This document shows, piece after piece, positions 35,456 to 46,556 of a DNA stretch of 64,000 bases. The first letter of the stretch is position 1. The number at the start of each line of letters is the position of its first letter. The stretch spans positions 50,572 through 114,571 of the forward strand of contig CANBVJ010000002.1 in assembly GCA_947372865.1 (NCBI GenBank), given 5' to 3'. The notes beneath the pieces are model-generated. The model made no database searches, was not told the DNA's origin, and worked only from the letters and a program-made list of their open reading frames with translations. This DNA comes from Comamonadaceae bacterium (lineage in GTDB: Bacteria; Pseudomonadota; Gammaproteobacteria; Burkholderiales; Burkholderiaceae_C). The position numbers were made by a program, and so were the translations under genes.

Positions 35456-36700
35456 ATGCCGTCTTCAAGCGCCGCAGCCATTCCCGAAAACCCCATGGTC
35501 AGCAGTTTGTTGGCGAGTTTGCGGCCCGCCGCCGACACGCCGCTGCGCCTGCGCTTGTGGAATGGCCTGCAACACGACTTGGGCCCGGACCCGCGCGTCA
35601 CCGTGGCGCTGGGCGCGCCAGGCGCCATCCGCTATTTTTTGCCACCGAGCCTGGACAATCTGGCCGAAGGCTATGTCAACGGCCAGTTTGACGTGCAAGG
35701 CAGCGCGCAAGACATCATCGACGTGGCGGCGCGCCTGGCCCACGGCGGTGTAGCCATGAAAGGCCGGTTTGGCCGCCTGGTCAGCGCCCTGACCCACGAC
35801 CGTAAGCGCGACGCGCAGGCTATTGCGCACCATTACGACGTGTCCAACGACTTTTACGCCCTGTGGCTGGACCCGGCCATGGTGTATTCGTGCGCCTATT
35901 TCCCAACCGCCAGCGAATCGCTGGCCGCAGCCCAACAAGCCAAACTGGACCACGTGCTGACCAAAATCATGCTCCAACCCGGCGAGCGCCTGCTCGACAT
36001 CGGCTGCGGCTGGGGCGCACTTGCTATACGCGCGGCAGAAAAATTTGGTGCCCAGGTCGTTGGCGTGACCTTGTCCAAACAACAGTACCAACTGGCGCGC
36101 AAGCGCGTGGCGCAGGCGGGCTTGTCAGACCAGGTGGACATTCGCCTGCAAGACTACCGCGATCTGGGTGCAGATGAGGGGCATTTCGACAAGATCACCT
36201 CGATTGGCATGTTTGAACACGTCGGGCTCAAACACCTGCCCGACTACTTTGGCCGCATCCACAGCCTGCTCAAAGACGGCGGCCTGGCGCTGAACCACGG
36301 CATCACCTCCACCGACCCCGCCAGCGGTGGTGCACCGCTGGGGGCAGCGCAGTTTATTGAAAAATACGTGTTTCCCAATGGTGAACTGCCGCACATCAGC
36401 CTGGCGCTCAAGGACATGCAAAGCGCCGGGCTGGAGGCGCTGGACGTGGAATGCCTGCGCCGCCACTACGCCCGTACGCTGGACATTTGGTCTGCCAACT
36501 ACGAGCAGCACGCCGAAGCCGCCCGCGCCATGGTGGACGAGACCACCTTTCGGGTCTGGCGTATCTACCTGGCGGGCTGCGCGCACGCGTTTGCGCAAAA
36601 CTGGGTGTCGATTTACCAGGTGCTGGCCTGCAAGGCGGGCCACAACGCAGCGCTCAATCCCATGCCTTGGTCGCGGGGATATATGTACGGGTCGGCTTAA
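35456..36700 (+). CDS. cfa: Cyclopropane-fatty-acyl-phospholipid synthase
   Basis: 414-residue SAM-dependent enzyme that methylenates unsaturated acyl chains of membrane phospholipids. The N-terminal lipid-binding domain (about 1-120) is followed by [18 protein letters not shown] and the SAM motif [12 protein letters not shown]. The active-site segment [17 protein letters not shown] and the C-terminal [13 protein letters not shown] are typical of CFA synthases. A strong intrinsic terminator follows 5 bp after the stop. Confidence 0.95.
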   Translation: MPSSSAAAIPENPMVSSLLASLRPAADTPLRLRLWNGLQHDLGPDPRVTVALGAPGAIRYFLPPSLDNLAEGYVNGQFDVQGSAQDIIDVAARLAHGGVAMKGRFGRLVSALTHDRKRDAQAIAHHYDVSNDFYALWLDPAMVYSCAYFPTASESLAAAQQAKLDHVLTKIMLQPGERLLDIGCGWGALAIRAAEKFGAQVVGVTLSKQQYQLARKRVAQAGLSDQVDIRLQDYRDLGADEGHFDKITSIGMFEHVGLKHLPDYFGRIHSLLKDGGLALNHGITSTDPASGGAPLGAAQFIEKYVFPNGELPHISLALKDMQSAGLEALDVECLRRHYARTLDIWSANYEQHAEAARAMVDETTFRVWRIYLAGCAHAFAQNWVSIYQVLACKAGHNAALNPMPWSRGYMYGSA

Positions 36701-36704
36701 ACGC

Positions 36705-36729
36705 AAAACCCCGCGTAGCGCGGGGTTTT
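36705..36729 (+). terminator. Intrinsic terminator after cfa
   Basis: The stem CCCCGCG (36709-36715) and CGCGGGG (36719-36725) has a TAG loop, with AAAA on the left and TTTT on the right. It can act in both directions, so it may also end transcripts from the tRNA-Ser side. Confidence 0.88.
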
Positions 36730-36770
36730 GGGCGGTCTCTGCGCTGACGGTGTGGACGCGAGCCGGGTGT

Positions 36771-36858
<88 letters not shown>

Positions 36859-36893
36859 TAGGTTTGCTTCGTTTTGGCGAAGCCGCAATTCTA

Positions 36894-38264
<1,371 letters not shown>

Positions 38265-38286
38265 TTAGGGCGCGCCGGGGCGCTTT

Positions 38287-39240
38287 TTAGGACGCGTCGC
38301 GCTTGAGACCCTTGGGCAGCGGAAACTTGATGGTTTCCACCACACCGTCCATCTTGCGCACCGACACGGCGCCGAGTTCGCGCAAGCGCGCAATCACCGC
38401 CTGCACCAGCACGTCCGGGGCCGAGGCGCCGGCCGTCAAGCCGACGCGCGAACGGCCCTCAAACCAGGCGGCTTGCAGCTCGTCGGCGTTGTCCACCATA
38501 TAGCTGTCAGTACCGAGTTTTTGCGCCACTTCGCGCAGGCGGTTGCTATTGGAGCTGGTGGGGCTGCCCACCACAATCACCACGTCCACCTGCGGGCTCA
38601 TGACCTTGATGGCGTCCTGGCGGTTTTGGGTGGCGTAGCAAATGTCTTGTTGTTTGGGCTCGCGCACCTTGGAGAAGCGCGCCTTGACCGCGGCGGCAAT
38701 CGCGCTGGCGTCGTCCATGCTCAGGGTGGTTTGCGTCACCAGGGCCAGCTTTTCGGTCTGACCGGGCTGCACGCGCGCCACGTCGGCCACGTCTTCCACC
38801 AAATGGATGCCGCTGTCCAACTGGCCCATGGTGCCTTCCACCTCGGGGTGGCCTTTGTGGCCGATCATGATGAACTCATAACCCTCCTTGTGCAGCTTGG
38901 CCACTTCCACGTGCACCTTGGTCACCAGCGGGCAAGTGGCGTCAAACACCTGAAAGCCGCGCGCCTGCGCCTCGTCTTGCACCGCCTTGCTCACGCCATG
39001 GGCCGAAAAGATCAGCGTAGCCTCGGGCGGCACGTCTGCCAGGTCTTCAATAAAGATAGCGCCCTTGGCCTTGAGGTCGTTGACGACAAAGGTGTTGTGC
39101 ACGATCTCGTGGCGCACATAAATGGGGGCGCCAAATTTTTCCAGCGCGCGTTCCACGATCTCGATGGCGCGGTCCACACCGGCGCAAAAGCCACGCGGCT
39201 CGGCCAGCAAAATTTCGGCATGGGTGCCTAGGGTGTTCAT
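38287..39240 (-). CDS. ispH: 4-hydroxy-3-methylbut-2-enyl diphosphate reductase
   Basis: 317-residue iron-sulfur enzyme, the last step of the MEP isoprenoid pathway, which makes IPP and DMAPP. The cluster ligands are Cys19 ([10 protein letters not shown]), Cys103 ([11 protein letters not shown]) and Cys201 ([10 protein letters not shown]). The catalytic Glu lies in [10 protein letters not shown]. The start overlaps the fkpB stop by 4 bp. The products feed the hpnCDE squalene genes elsewhere in the window. Confidence 0.97.
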   Translation of the reverse strand: MNTLGTHAEILLAEPRGFCAGVDRAIEIVERALEKFGAPIYVRHEIVHNTFVVNDLKAKGAIFIEDLADVPPEATLIFSAHGVSKAVQDEAQARGFQVFDATCPLVTKVHVEVAKLHKEGYEFIMIGHKGHPEVEGTMGQLDSGIHLVEDVADVARVQPGQTEKLALVTQTTLSMDDASAIAAAVKARFSKVREPKQQDICYATQNRQDAIKVMSPQVDVVIVVGSPTSSNSNRLREVAQKLGTDSYMVDNADELQAAWFEGRSRVGLTAGASAPDVLVQAVIARLRELGAVSVRKMDGVVETIKFPLPKGLKRDAS

Positions 39241-39701
39241 AAGACGCCAATTACTTTCACTTCAAAAGTGACCGGGTGGCCGGCCAGCGGGTGGTTGAAA
39301 TCAAACAACACCGCGCCGCCCTCGGCCCCGGTTTTGATCTCTTGCACGGCGCCAGCGTAACTGCTTTGGCCGTCGGGCGTGGGGAACTGCACCACATCGC
39401 CCACCGAATACGTCTGCTGCGGGTCGCCCAACTGGCGCAGCAGCTTGGCCGCAACCCATTGCACCATCTCGGGGTTGCGCGGGCCAAAGGCGGCACCTTC
39501 CGCCAGCGCAAAGGTCTGGTGCGCGCCCTCTTCCAAGCCCAGCAGGCAACGCTCGACATCGGGCGAGAGTTCGCCGGTGCCCAGGCTCAGGGTGGCCGGC
39601 TTGTCGTTAAAGGTGTTGATGATGTCGCCCGCCGGGCCGCTGAGGCGGTAGTGCAGCGTCAAAAAAGACGACTCGGTAATACGGGGAAGGCTGGTGGTCA
39701 T
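39237..39701 (-). CDS. fkpB: FKBP-type peptidyl-prolyl isomerase (SlpA/FkpB type)
   Basis: 154-residue FKBP-fold prolyl isomerase with the inserted IF domain of the SlyD/SlpA group. The segment [19 protein letters not shown] opens the fold, and [25 protein letters not shown] leads into the insert. It lacks the His-rich tail of SlyD, so SlpA/FkpB is the better name. Coupling with ispH is the common fkpB-ispH arrangement. Confidence 0.92.
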   Translation of the reverse strand: MTTSLPRITESSFLTLHYRLSGPAGDIINTFNDKPATLSLGTGELSPDVERCLLGLEEGAHQTFALAEGAAFGPRNPEMVQWVAAKLLRQLGDPQQTYSVGDVVQFPTPDGQSSYAGAVQEIKTGAEGGAVLFDFNHPLAGHPVTFEVKVIGVL

Positions 39702-39790
39702 ACAAGTCTCGATAAACTGCGGCCATTGTAGAAACTTCAGGCCAGCCAGCCGCGCCCGGGCCTGCGTCTGACCTCCACCCTGCCCCCGCC

Positions 39791-40495
39791 ATGCCCCTCA
39801 AAGACCTGCCGCCCGACGCCCGCCCGCGCGAAAAGCTGCTCGCGCGCGGCCCAGGCGCCTTGAGCGACGCCGAACTGCTGGCCTTGTTGCTGCGTACCGG
39901 CATCCAGGGCAAAGGCGTGCTGCAACTGGCCGACGAGCTGCTGCAGTTGCCCGGCAAAGGCGGATTGAAGGCGCCCGGCTTTGGCGGCATTGCCGGTTTG
40001 CTCAACGCTACGGCCGATGACCTTAAGCCCGTCAAAGGCTTAGGGCCTGCCAAACGGGCCGAAATTGTGGCGGTGCTGGAGCTGGCCCGCCGTGCCATGG
40101 CCCAGCGCCTGCAAGAGCGCACCGTGTTTGCATCGCCCGATTCGGTCAAGCACTACCTGCAACTGCATTTGTCGGCGCTGGCGCACGAGGTGTTTGCGGT
40201 GCTGTTTTTGGACGTGCAAAACCGCCTGGTGGCCATGGAAGAGATGTTTCGCGGCACCCTGACGCAAACCAGCGTCTATCCGCGCGAAGTGGTCAAGCGC
40301 GCCCTGCACCACCAGGCCGGCGCCGTGGTGCTGGCGCACAACCACCCCAGCGGCTCGGTCCAGCCCTCGCGCGCGGACGAAACCATCACCCAAACCCTGA
40401 AAGCCGCGCTGGCCCTGGTGGACGTGCGTGTGCTGGACCACATCATCGTGGGCCAGGGCGAAGCACTGTCCATGGCCGAGCGGGGCTTGGTGTAA
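39791..40495 (+). CDS. radC: RadC/JAB-domain protein
   Basis: 234-residue protein with an N-terminal helix-hairpin-helix part ([21 protein letters not shown]) and a JAMM/MPN domain with the metal motif [15 protein letters not shown] near residues 177-191. The historic link to DNA repair is weak and the real function is unresolved. Its TAA overlaps the next start (TAATG). It diverges from fkpB across 89 bp. Confidence 0.93.
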   Translation: MPLKDLPPDARPREKLLARGPGALSDAELLALLLRTGIQGKGVLQLADELLQLPGKGGLKAPGFGGIAGLLNATADDLKPVKGLGPAKRAEIVAVLELARRAMAQRLQERTVFASPDSVKHYLQLHLSALAHEVFAVLFLDVQNRLVAMEEMFRGTLTQTSVYPREVVKRALHHQAGAVVLAHNHPSGSVQPSRADETITQTLKAALALVDVRVLDHIIVGQGEALSMAERGLV

Positions 40496-41148
40496 TGGCC
40501 GGCCTGTCAGACCTCAAGCGCCTCAAAAAAGAGATTGACGCCGCTGCCGCCCAGGCCAAGGCCGAGAAAGCCGCCGCCGCGTTGGCGGCCAAGCGGCAGG
40601 CCGCAGCGCGCAACCTGTTTCAGGCCGCCATGGGCAAAGTGCAGCTCTTGCCGCCCACCGACCTGGCAGACCTCAAACCCGTACCCCCTGTGCCCCTGCC
40701 CCTGCAGCGCGAGCGCGACGCCGCCGCCGCGCTGCAAGAGTCGCTCAGCGACGAGGTGGACGTGACCACCTTGCTCGACACCAACGATCACTTGAGCTTT
40801 CGCCGCCCCGGCGTGGGCATGGACGTGGCGCAAAAGCTGCGCAAGGGCAAATGGAGCATCCAGCGCCAAATAGACCTGCACGGCCTGCGCAGCGACGAGG
40901 CGCGTGACGCGCTGGGCAGTTTTATCCGCGAATCACACAAACAAGGTATTCGCTGCGTGCGCGTGGTGCACGGCAAAGGCCTGGGTTCTCCGGGCAAAGC
41001 GCCGGTGCTTAAAGACAAGGTGCACCGATGGCTGGTGCAAAAAGCCGAAGTGGTGGCCTTTGTACAAGCCCAACCCGCCCAGGGCGGCGCCGGCGCGCTG
41101 GTGGTGCTGCTGCAACCGGGGCGCCGGGGCGCGCCCGCAGCGGCCTAA
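40495..41148 (+). CDS. Smr-domain (MutS2 C-terminal-like) nuclease
   Basis: 217-residue protein. The N-terminal ~100 residues are Ala/Lys-rich and probably coiled. The Smr domain starts at about residue 128 (QIDLHGLRSDEARDALGSFI) and contains the second motif VRVVHGKGLGSPGKAPVL. Such proteins are predicted or shown to nick DNA or cleave RNA. It is coupled to radC. Confidence 0.92.
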   Translation: MAGLSDLKRLKKEIDAAAAQAKAEKAAAALAAKRQAAARNLFQAAMGKVQLLPPTDLADLKPVPPVPLPLQRERDAAAALQESLSDEVDVTTLLDTNDHLSFRRPGVGMDVAQKLRKGKWSIQRQIDLHGLRSDEARDALGSFIRESHKQGIRCVRVVHGKGLGSPGKAPVLKDKVHRWLVQKAEVVAFVQAQPAQGGAGALVVLLQPGRRGAPAAA

Positions 41149-41163
41149 GGCGCCGCGCGCCCC
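41126..41163. terminator. GC-rich hairpin between convergent smr and tupA
   Basis: The arms GGGGCGCG (41126-41133) and CGCGCCCC (41156-41163) pair across the two gene ends, with additional inner pairing. There is no T tract on either side, so its action as a terminator is uncertain. Its position between convergent genes is the main support. Confidence 0.3.
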
Positions 41164-41165
41164 AC

Positions 41166-41969
41166 TTACTTGGCCGCGTTCGGGAAGAACAGTTGCTGGC
41201 CGTCAATCTTGTAGGCGGCAATAACGGCCTGGCCGGGGGTGGACGTCACCCAGTCCACAAACTTTTGCGCATCCGCCGCCTTGGTGTGCGGGTGGCGCGC
41301 CGGGTTGACGACCATCACGCCATATTGGTTGAAAAGGCGGCTGTCGCCTTCGACCAGCACCTGCAAATCGCCCCGGTTTTTAAAGCTCAGCCAGGTGCCC
41401 CGGTCGGTGAGCACATAGGCGCCGGTGGCGGATGCCATATTGAGCGCCGGGCCCATGCCGCAGCCGCATTCCTTGTAGCCCGCGCCGCGCGCCTCAGGCG
41501 TGGGCGTGAGCTTCCAAAAGCGCAGTTCGGCGGCGTGCGTGCCGCTTTTGTCGCCGCGCGAGACAAAGGCGGCGTTACCGGCGCTGAGTTTGGAAAGCGC
41601 GGCGGCAATGTCCTTGCCGCGTGTCTTGGCCGGGTCAGCGGCCGGGCCGACCAGCACAAAGTCGTTGTACATCACGGCAAAGCGCTTGAGGGCAAAGCCC
41701 TCGGCCACGATTTTTTCTTCGGCCACCTGGTCGTGCACGAACAGCACGTCGGCGTCGCCCCGGCGGCCCATGTCAATGGCCTGGCCGGTGCCCAGCGCCA
41801 CCACCTTGACCTGTACGCCCGTGGCCTGGGTAAACGCGGGCAGCAAGTGCGCAAACAAGCCCGACTGCTCGGTGGACGTGGTGGACGCCATGACGATGGG
41901 TTCGGCCTGGGCTGCAACCATGCCAGCAGCGAGGCAAAGCGCGACGAGGGCGCGAAGTTGGAATTTCAT
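41166..41969 (-). CDS. tupA: Tungstate ABC transporter substrate-binding protein
   Basis: 267-residue periplasmic oxyanion receptor. The start MKFQLRALVALCL at 41969 begins a signal peptide cut after about residue 22 (AAQA/EPIV). The signature of the tungstate group is MASTTSTEQSGLF, followed by VVALGTGQAIDMGRRGDADVL and SRGDKSGTHAAE. It is last in tupB-tupC-tupA and overlaps the tupC stop by 4 bp. Molybdate specificity is less likely given the TTSTEQSG motif. Confidence 0.9.
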   Translation of the reverse strand: MKFQLRALVALCLAAGMVAAQAEPIVMASTTSTEQSGLFAHLLPAFTQATGVQVKVVALGTGQAIDMGRRGDADVLFVHDQVAEEKIVAEGFALKRFAVMYNDFVLVGPAADPAKTRGKDIAAALSKLSAGNAAFVSRGDKSGTHAAELRFWKLTPTPEARGAGYKECGCGMGPALNMASATGAYVLTDRGTWLSFKNRGDLQVLVEGDSRLFNQYGVMVVNPARHPHTKAADAQKFVDWVTSTPGQAVIAAYKIDGQQLFFPNAAK

Positions 41970-42709
41970 GCGAGTTCTCCTTTGACAAACAAGTGGGCCG
42001 CCGGGCACTGCGCTTGCAGCACGGCGGCATCAAAAAATTGGGCTACGGGCAAGTCGGCAAGCAGCTGGCCGCGCTCCAGGTAAATCACCCGCTGCGCCAG
42101 GCGTTTGACCTGGCCCAGGTTGTGGCTGGCAAACACCAGGGTGGCGTCGGCGTGGCTGTCGGCAAAGCGCTGCATGAGCGATTCGACCTCGGCCTTGGCG
42201 TGCGGGTCCAGGCTGGCGGTGGGCTCGTCCAGCAGCAGCAACTGCGGCGCCAGCGCCCAGGCGCGCGCCAGCGCTACCTGCTGCTGCTGCCCCAGCGAGA
42301 GTGTGCGTGCGCTGCGCCCGGCCAGATCTTGTAAACCGGCTGCGCGCAGGGCTGCGAGCGCCTGCACTTGGGCCTGGCCCCAGGCCGCGCCGCGCAGCCA
42401 CAAGGCCAGCGCCACCGAACGCTGCACCGTGGTGCGCAACATATGCGGTCTTTGAAACAACATGGCCTGGCGCAGTGCGGGTGCGGCCGCGCGCGCGCCT
42501 TGGGTGGGGGCCAACAAACCGTGCAGCAGGCGCAAGAGCGTGCTTTTGCCCGAACCGTTGGCGCCCACCAGCGCCACGCGTTCGCCTGGCTGTATTTCGA
42601 GATGGATGTCCGTCAATGCGCTGGCCTGCTCGGGCCGCGCGCGGCGCAGGCTGCGGCCGTCGGCGCCGATTTGCACGCCTGCGCCGCGCAGGCGGATGAG
42701 CGCGCTCAC
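41966..42709 (-). CDS. tupC: Tungstate ABC transporter ATP-binding protein
   Basis: 247-residue ABC ATPase. Walker A is GANGSGKST, Walker B is LLLLDEPTASLD and the switch is FASHNLGQVKRLA. The ABC signature reads LSLGQQQQVALARA where the consensus is LSGGQ, so the second glycine-position residue is changed to Leu. Start and stop overlap the permease and receptor genes by 4 bp each. Confidence 0.9.
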   Translation of the reverse strand: MSALIRLRGAGVQIGADGRSLRRARPEQASALTDIHLEIQPGERVALVGANGSGKSTLLRLLHGLLAPTQGARAAAPALRQAMLFQRPHMLRTTVQRSVALALWLRGAAWGQAQVQALAALRAAGLQDLAGRSARTLSLGQQQQVALARAWALAPQLLLLDEPTASLDPHAKAEVESLMQRFADSHADATLVFASHNLGQVKRLAQRVIYLERGQLLADLPVAQFFDAAVLQAQCPAAHLFVKGELA

Positions 42710-43443
42710 AGCGCCAAGCCCCGGTTCAGCGCCAGGCCTGCGGCCTCGGCGCGCACGCGCCAGCGCCGCAGCAGCGCCACCAGCAGATTGAGCGCCAGCA
42801 CCACACCCAGCAGCACCAGCCCCAAGCCCAGCGCCAGCGGCAGGTCGCCTTTGGAGGTCTCTAGCGCAATGGCCGTGGTCATCACGCGGGTAAAGCCGTC
42901 GATATTGCCGCCCACAATCATCACCGCGCCCACCTCAGATATGGCGCGGCCAAAGGCGGCGATCAGCACCACCAAGAGCGCGTGGCGTTCGTCCCAGGCC
43001 AGCAGGCCGGCGCGCAGCGCAGCGCCCGCACCCAGCGAGCGCAGTTGTTCGCCATGCAATTGTTCAGCGTCTTGCACGGTTTGGCGCGTGAGCGCGGTGA
43101 CGATGGGCAGCACCAGCACCGCCTGTGCCAGCACCATGGCCTTAAAGCTGAACAACCAGCCCAAATAGCCCAGCGGCCCCGAGCGCGACAGCAGCAAATA
43201 CACCAGCAGCCCCACCACCACCGAAGGAATGGCCAGGCTGGTGTTGAGCAAAGTCAGCACCACGCCGCGCCCAGCAAACTGCGCCACACCCAGCCAGGCG
43301 CCCAAGCCCAACCCCACGCTGCAAGCCAGCGCGCAAGCGCAAGCGCTGACCGCCAGCGAACGCGCCACGATGCCCATTAACTGGGGATCGAGCGATGCGA
43401 CGAGTTGCAGCGCGGTGCTGGCGCTTTGGGTGAGCGTGGTCAT
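42706..43443 (-). CDS. tupB: Tungstate ABC transporter permease
   Basis: 245-residue inner-membrane permease with about five helices. The start MTTLTQSAST at 43443 is chosen over an upstream in-frame codon because the preceding residues are not membrane-like. The ATPase-docking EAA loop lies around LRSLGAGAALRAGLL, and AFGRAISEVGAVMIVGGN is characteristic of tungstate/molybdate permeases. It is first in the operon. Confidence 0.9.
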   Translation of the reverse strand: MTTLTQSASTALQLVASLDPQLMGIVARSLAVSACACALACSVGLGLGAWLGVAQFAGRGVVLTLLNTSLAIPSVVVGLLVYLLLSRSGPLGYLGWLFSFKAMVLAQAVLVLPIVTALTRQTVQDAEQLHGEQLRSLGAGAALRAGLLAWDERHALLVVLIAAFGRAISEVGAVMIVGGNIDGFTRVMTTAIALETSKGDLPLALGLGLVLLGVVLALNLLVALLRRWRVRAEAAGLALNRGLAL

Positions 43444-43498
43444 AAAGGGGAGATCGTAGACGAGGCCGCCGCAAGGGCTGCGGCGCCCGCACACGGGT

Positions 43499-43924
43499 TT
43501 AGCGGTTGCGCATCCAGTCTGCCGTCTGGAAAAACGATGCGCCCAGGCGCGCCCGCAACGCTGCGTCTATCTGCAGTTCGCCCATGGCCTGGTCCATGCA
43601 GGCCAGCCACTGGTCGCGCTCCAGAATACCGATGGAGAACGGCATGTGGCGCATGCGCAGCCGGGGGTGGCCAAAGCGTTCGATGTAGTACTGCGGCCCG
43701 CCCATCCAGCCGCTCAAAAACCAAAACAGCTTTTGCCGCGCCTGAGTCAGCAGCGCGCCGTGCGCCGCACGCAAGGCAGCGTAGCCGGGCTCCAACTCCA
43801 TCAGGTCGTAAAAGCGCTCGACCAGGGCCTGGAGCACCGCCTCGCCGCCCAAGAGCGCGATCAGGTTGCTTTGGGCTTCTTCGTCATCTGGCACCGCAGT
43901 GCTCGGGTTGTCGGCACTTGTCAT
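43499..43924 (-). CDS. Group 2 truncated haemoglobin
   Basis: 141-residue 2/2 globin (trHbO type). Residues consistent with the family are Tyr39 in VERFYDLM (B10), FWFLSGWMGGPQYYIERFGHP, and the likely proximal His93 in LRMRHMPFSIG. Trp residues in WMGGP and QTADWM fit group 2. It may bind oxygen, NO or peroxide. It lies 12 bp after the YbbP-like permease gene on the same strand. Confidence 0.88.
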   Translation of the reverse strand: MTSADNPSTAVPDDEEAQSNLIALLGGEAVLQALVERFYDLMELEPGYAALRAAHGALLTQARQKLFWFLSGWMGGPQYYIERFGHPRLRMRHMPFSIGILERDQWLACMDQAMGELQIDAALRARLGASFFQTADWMRNR

Positions 43925-43936
43925 AGCCTGCGATTG

Positions 43937-46513
43937 TCAGGCGGCCGCGCGGCGCAGTGTTTCCACCACCGGGCGGCGCAGCACGTCGCGCAGGCCCCAC
44001 CAGCCAGCCGCCAGTGCCAGCAGCGCGCCAGCCACCGATCCCAGCAACGGCACCCACAGCGAGACCGTCCACGAGAAATCAAACACATAGCGCGCCAGCG
44101 CCCAGCCCACGGCGCTGGCCACCACCGATGCCAAAAAGCCCGCCAGCAGCCCCACCCCAGCCAGCTCAATGCGCTGCACCTGGCGCAGCAGGCGGTTTTG
44201 CGCGCCCACGGCGCGCATGATGGCAAATTCGCGCGCGCGCTCTTCGCGCGTGGCGCTCACCGCCGCAAACAGCACCACCAGCCCGGCGGCCAGGGTAAAG
44301 CCGAACAAAAACTCCACCGCGCGCACCACCTGGTCCAAGATGCGCTGAATCTGGTTGATGGTGGCGCTCATGTCCACCGCGGTCACGTTCGGGAACTGGC
44401 GCACCAGCGCGTTGTCAAAGCCCGCCGTGGCCGGGGCGCGAAAGGCGCCCATATAGGTAGCGGGCACGCCGTCGAGGCGGCTGACCGGGTACATGGCAAA
44501 GAAGTTGGCGCGCATGGACGTCCAGTCCACCTTGCGCAAAGAGGTGACTTTTGAGTCCATTTGCACACCGGCCATGTCAAAGCGCAGCGTGTCGCCCAAT
44601 TTGAGGCCCAGCGTGGTGGCGATGCCCTCTTCCATGCTGATGGCGCCAGCCTCCTCTGGCATCCAAGCGCCACCCACCACCTGGTTGTTGTCAGGCCGCG
44701 TGGCGCTGTGGCTGAGGTTGAACTCGCGGTCCACCAGGCGGCGGGCGCGCTCGTCGGCGTAGTCGTCCGACGACACCGAGCGGCCATTGACTGCCACCAA
44801 GCGCCCCCGGATCATGGGGTACCAGTCCATCTTGGCCACGCCTGCGCTATGCAAAGCATCGACAAAACCGCTGGACTGCTCGGGCATCACGTTGATCACA
44901 AAGCGGTTGGGCGCGTCGGCCGGCGTGGCCTTACGCCAACTGGCGATCAGGTCGGTGCGCAACAACACCAGCAGCACCAGCGCCAGCAGCCCCACGGCCA
45001 AGGCACTCACTTGCACCACCGTGTAGGCCGGGCGCGCCGAAATTTGCCGGGTGGCCAGCACCAGCGCGCGCGGCGCGGTGGCCTCGTTCACGCTGGTGCG
45101 CAGCAGACCAATGGCCAGCCAGCTCAAGGCGGCAAACAGCAACACGGCGCCAGCAAAGCCGCCCACGGCAATCAGCCCGAGCTTCAGGTCGCTGCTGACC
45201 GCCAGCAGCAGCGCGGCAAAGCCCAGCACGCCCAACGCCAACACGCCAAGAGACGCCGGGCGCAAATTACCCACGTCGCGCCGAATCACGCGCAGCGGCG
45301 GCACCTGCGCCAACTGCAGCACCGGCGGCAGGCCAAAGGCGCACAAAAGCGTCAGCCCCATGCCAAGGCCCAGACCTACTGGCGCCAGCGTGGCCGCAGG
45401 CAAGCTGGCGTCCACCAAGCCGGCCAGCAGCACCACGAACACGTAATGCACGCCATAGCCCAGCGCCACGCCCAGGCTGCTGGCAAACACGCCCACCAGT
45501 GCAAATTCCCAGGCATAGGACGCGGCAATGGCGCGCTGACTCAGGCCCAGCACGCGCAGCATGGCGCAGTCGTCCAGGTGCTTGGCGGCAAAAGCGCGCG
45601 CCGCCAGGGCCACGGCCACGGCGCTGAGCAAGGCGGCCAAGAGCGCCACCAGGCTCAAAAATTTCTCGGCCCGCTCCAGCGTCTGGCTCAGCTCAGGGCG
45701 GCCGGACTGGGTGGACTCGATGCGCACGCCGCGCAGGGGTTCTGCCTGCGCGGGCGCGTCTTTGGACACGCCCGCAGAATTGGCCCCGCCGGTGGCTTGA
45801 CCTTTGATTTGCGCGTTGCCCCAGGCCACAAAGCGAGCCACGGCGGCGTCTTCACCGGCCAAGGCCAGGCGGTAATTGACCCGGCTGGCAGGCTGCACCA
45901 ATGCGGTGGCGGCAATGTCGGCGGCGTTGACCATCACGCGCGGGGCAAAGTTCATAAAGCCCGCACCCCGGTCGGGCTCGCTGGCAATGAGCGCGGCAAT
46001 TTGGAACTGCGCGCTGCCCAGCATAAGCGCGTCGCCCACACGCAGGTCCAGCGCGTCGAGCAACTGGGCGTCCACCCACACCGCGCCAGCGGGCGGAATA
46101 CCGGGGGCGGGTTGCTCAGGCGCGCCGGGGCTGGCATTGGTGCGTAGCGTGCCGCGCAGCGGATAGCCGGCCTCGACCGCCTTGAGCGACACCAGCTTGG
46201 TGGCGCCGCCCAGTGCATCGGGCGCGCGCGCCATGGTCTGAAAGCCCAGGGTTTGCGCCTGCGCCAGCCCCAGGCGCTTGGCCTCTTGGGCAAACACGGC
46301 CGGTGCGGGCCGGTCGGTGGCCACTACGGCGTCGCCACCGAGCAGCTGGCGTGCATCGCGCTGCAAGCCGCCTTGCAGCCGGTCGGCAAAAAAGCCCACC
46401 GCCGTGAGCGAGGCCACAGCCAAGGTAACTGCCACCACCAAGAGACGCAGCTCGCCCGAGCGCACGTCGCGCCACAAAGTGCGCCAGCCAAGGCACCAAA
46501 AAGATTGCTTCAT
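43937..46513 (-). CDS. FtsX-like ABC permease (YbbP family)
   Basis: 858-residue membrane protein with the MacB/FtsX architecture duplicated: one N-terminal helix and periplasmic domain, two clusters of helices around 280-500, a second periplasmic domain, and three C-terminal helices (about 735-850). YbbP proteins normally pair with the ATPase YbbA. No ATPase gene is adjacent here. Role unknown; lipid or lipoprotein handling is possible. Confidence 0.88.
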   Translation of the reverse strand: MKQSFWCLGWRTLWRDVRSGELRLLVVAVTLAVASLTAVGFFADRLQGGLQRDARQLLGGDAVVATDRPAPAVFAQEAKRLGLAQAQTLGFQTMARAPDALGGATKLVSLKAVEAGYPLRGTLRTNASPGAPEQPAPGIPPAGAVWVDAQLLDALDLRVGDALMLGSAQFQIAALIASEPDRGAGFMNFAPRVMVNAADIAATALVQPASRVNYRLALAGEDAAVARFVAWGNAQIKGQATGGANSAGVSKDAPAQAEPLRGVRIESTQSGRPELSQTLERAEKFLSLVALLAALLSAVAVALAARAFAAKHLDDCAMLRVLGLSQRAIAASYAWEFALVGVFASSLGVALGYGVHYVFVVLLAGLVDASLPAATLAPVGLGLGMGLTLLCAFGLPPVLQLAQVPPLRVIRRDVGNLRPASLGVLALGVLGFAALLLAVSSDLKLGLIAVGGFAGAVLLFAALSWLAIGLLRTSVNEATAPRALVLATRQISARPAYTVVQVSALAVGLLALVLLVLLRTDLIASWRKATPADAPNRFVINVMPEQSSGFVDALHSAGVAKMDWYPMIRGRLVAVNGRSVSSDDYADERARRLVDREFNLSHSATRPDNNQVVGGAWMPEEAGAISMEEGIATTLGLKLGDTLRFDMAGVQMDSKVTSLRKVDWTSMRANFFAMYPVSRLDGVPATYMGAFRAPATAGFDNALVRQFPNVTAVDMSATINQIQRILDQVVRAVEFLFGFTLAAGLVVLFAAVSATREERAREFAIMRAVGAQNRLLRQVQRIELAGVGLLAGFLASVVASAVGWALARYVFDFSWTVSLWVPLLGSVAGALLALAAGWWGLRDVLRRPVVETLRRAAA

Positions 46514-46556
46514 GGGGCGACCTTAGCGCAAAAGCCTTAGCCCCTGCGCCAAAACC

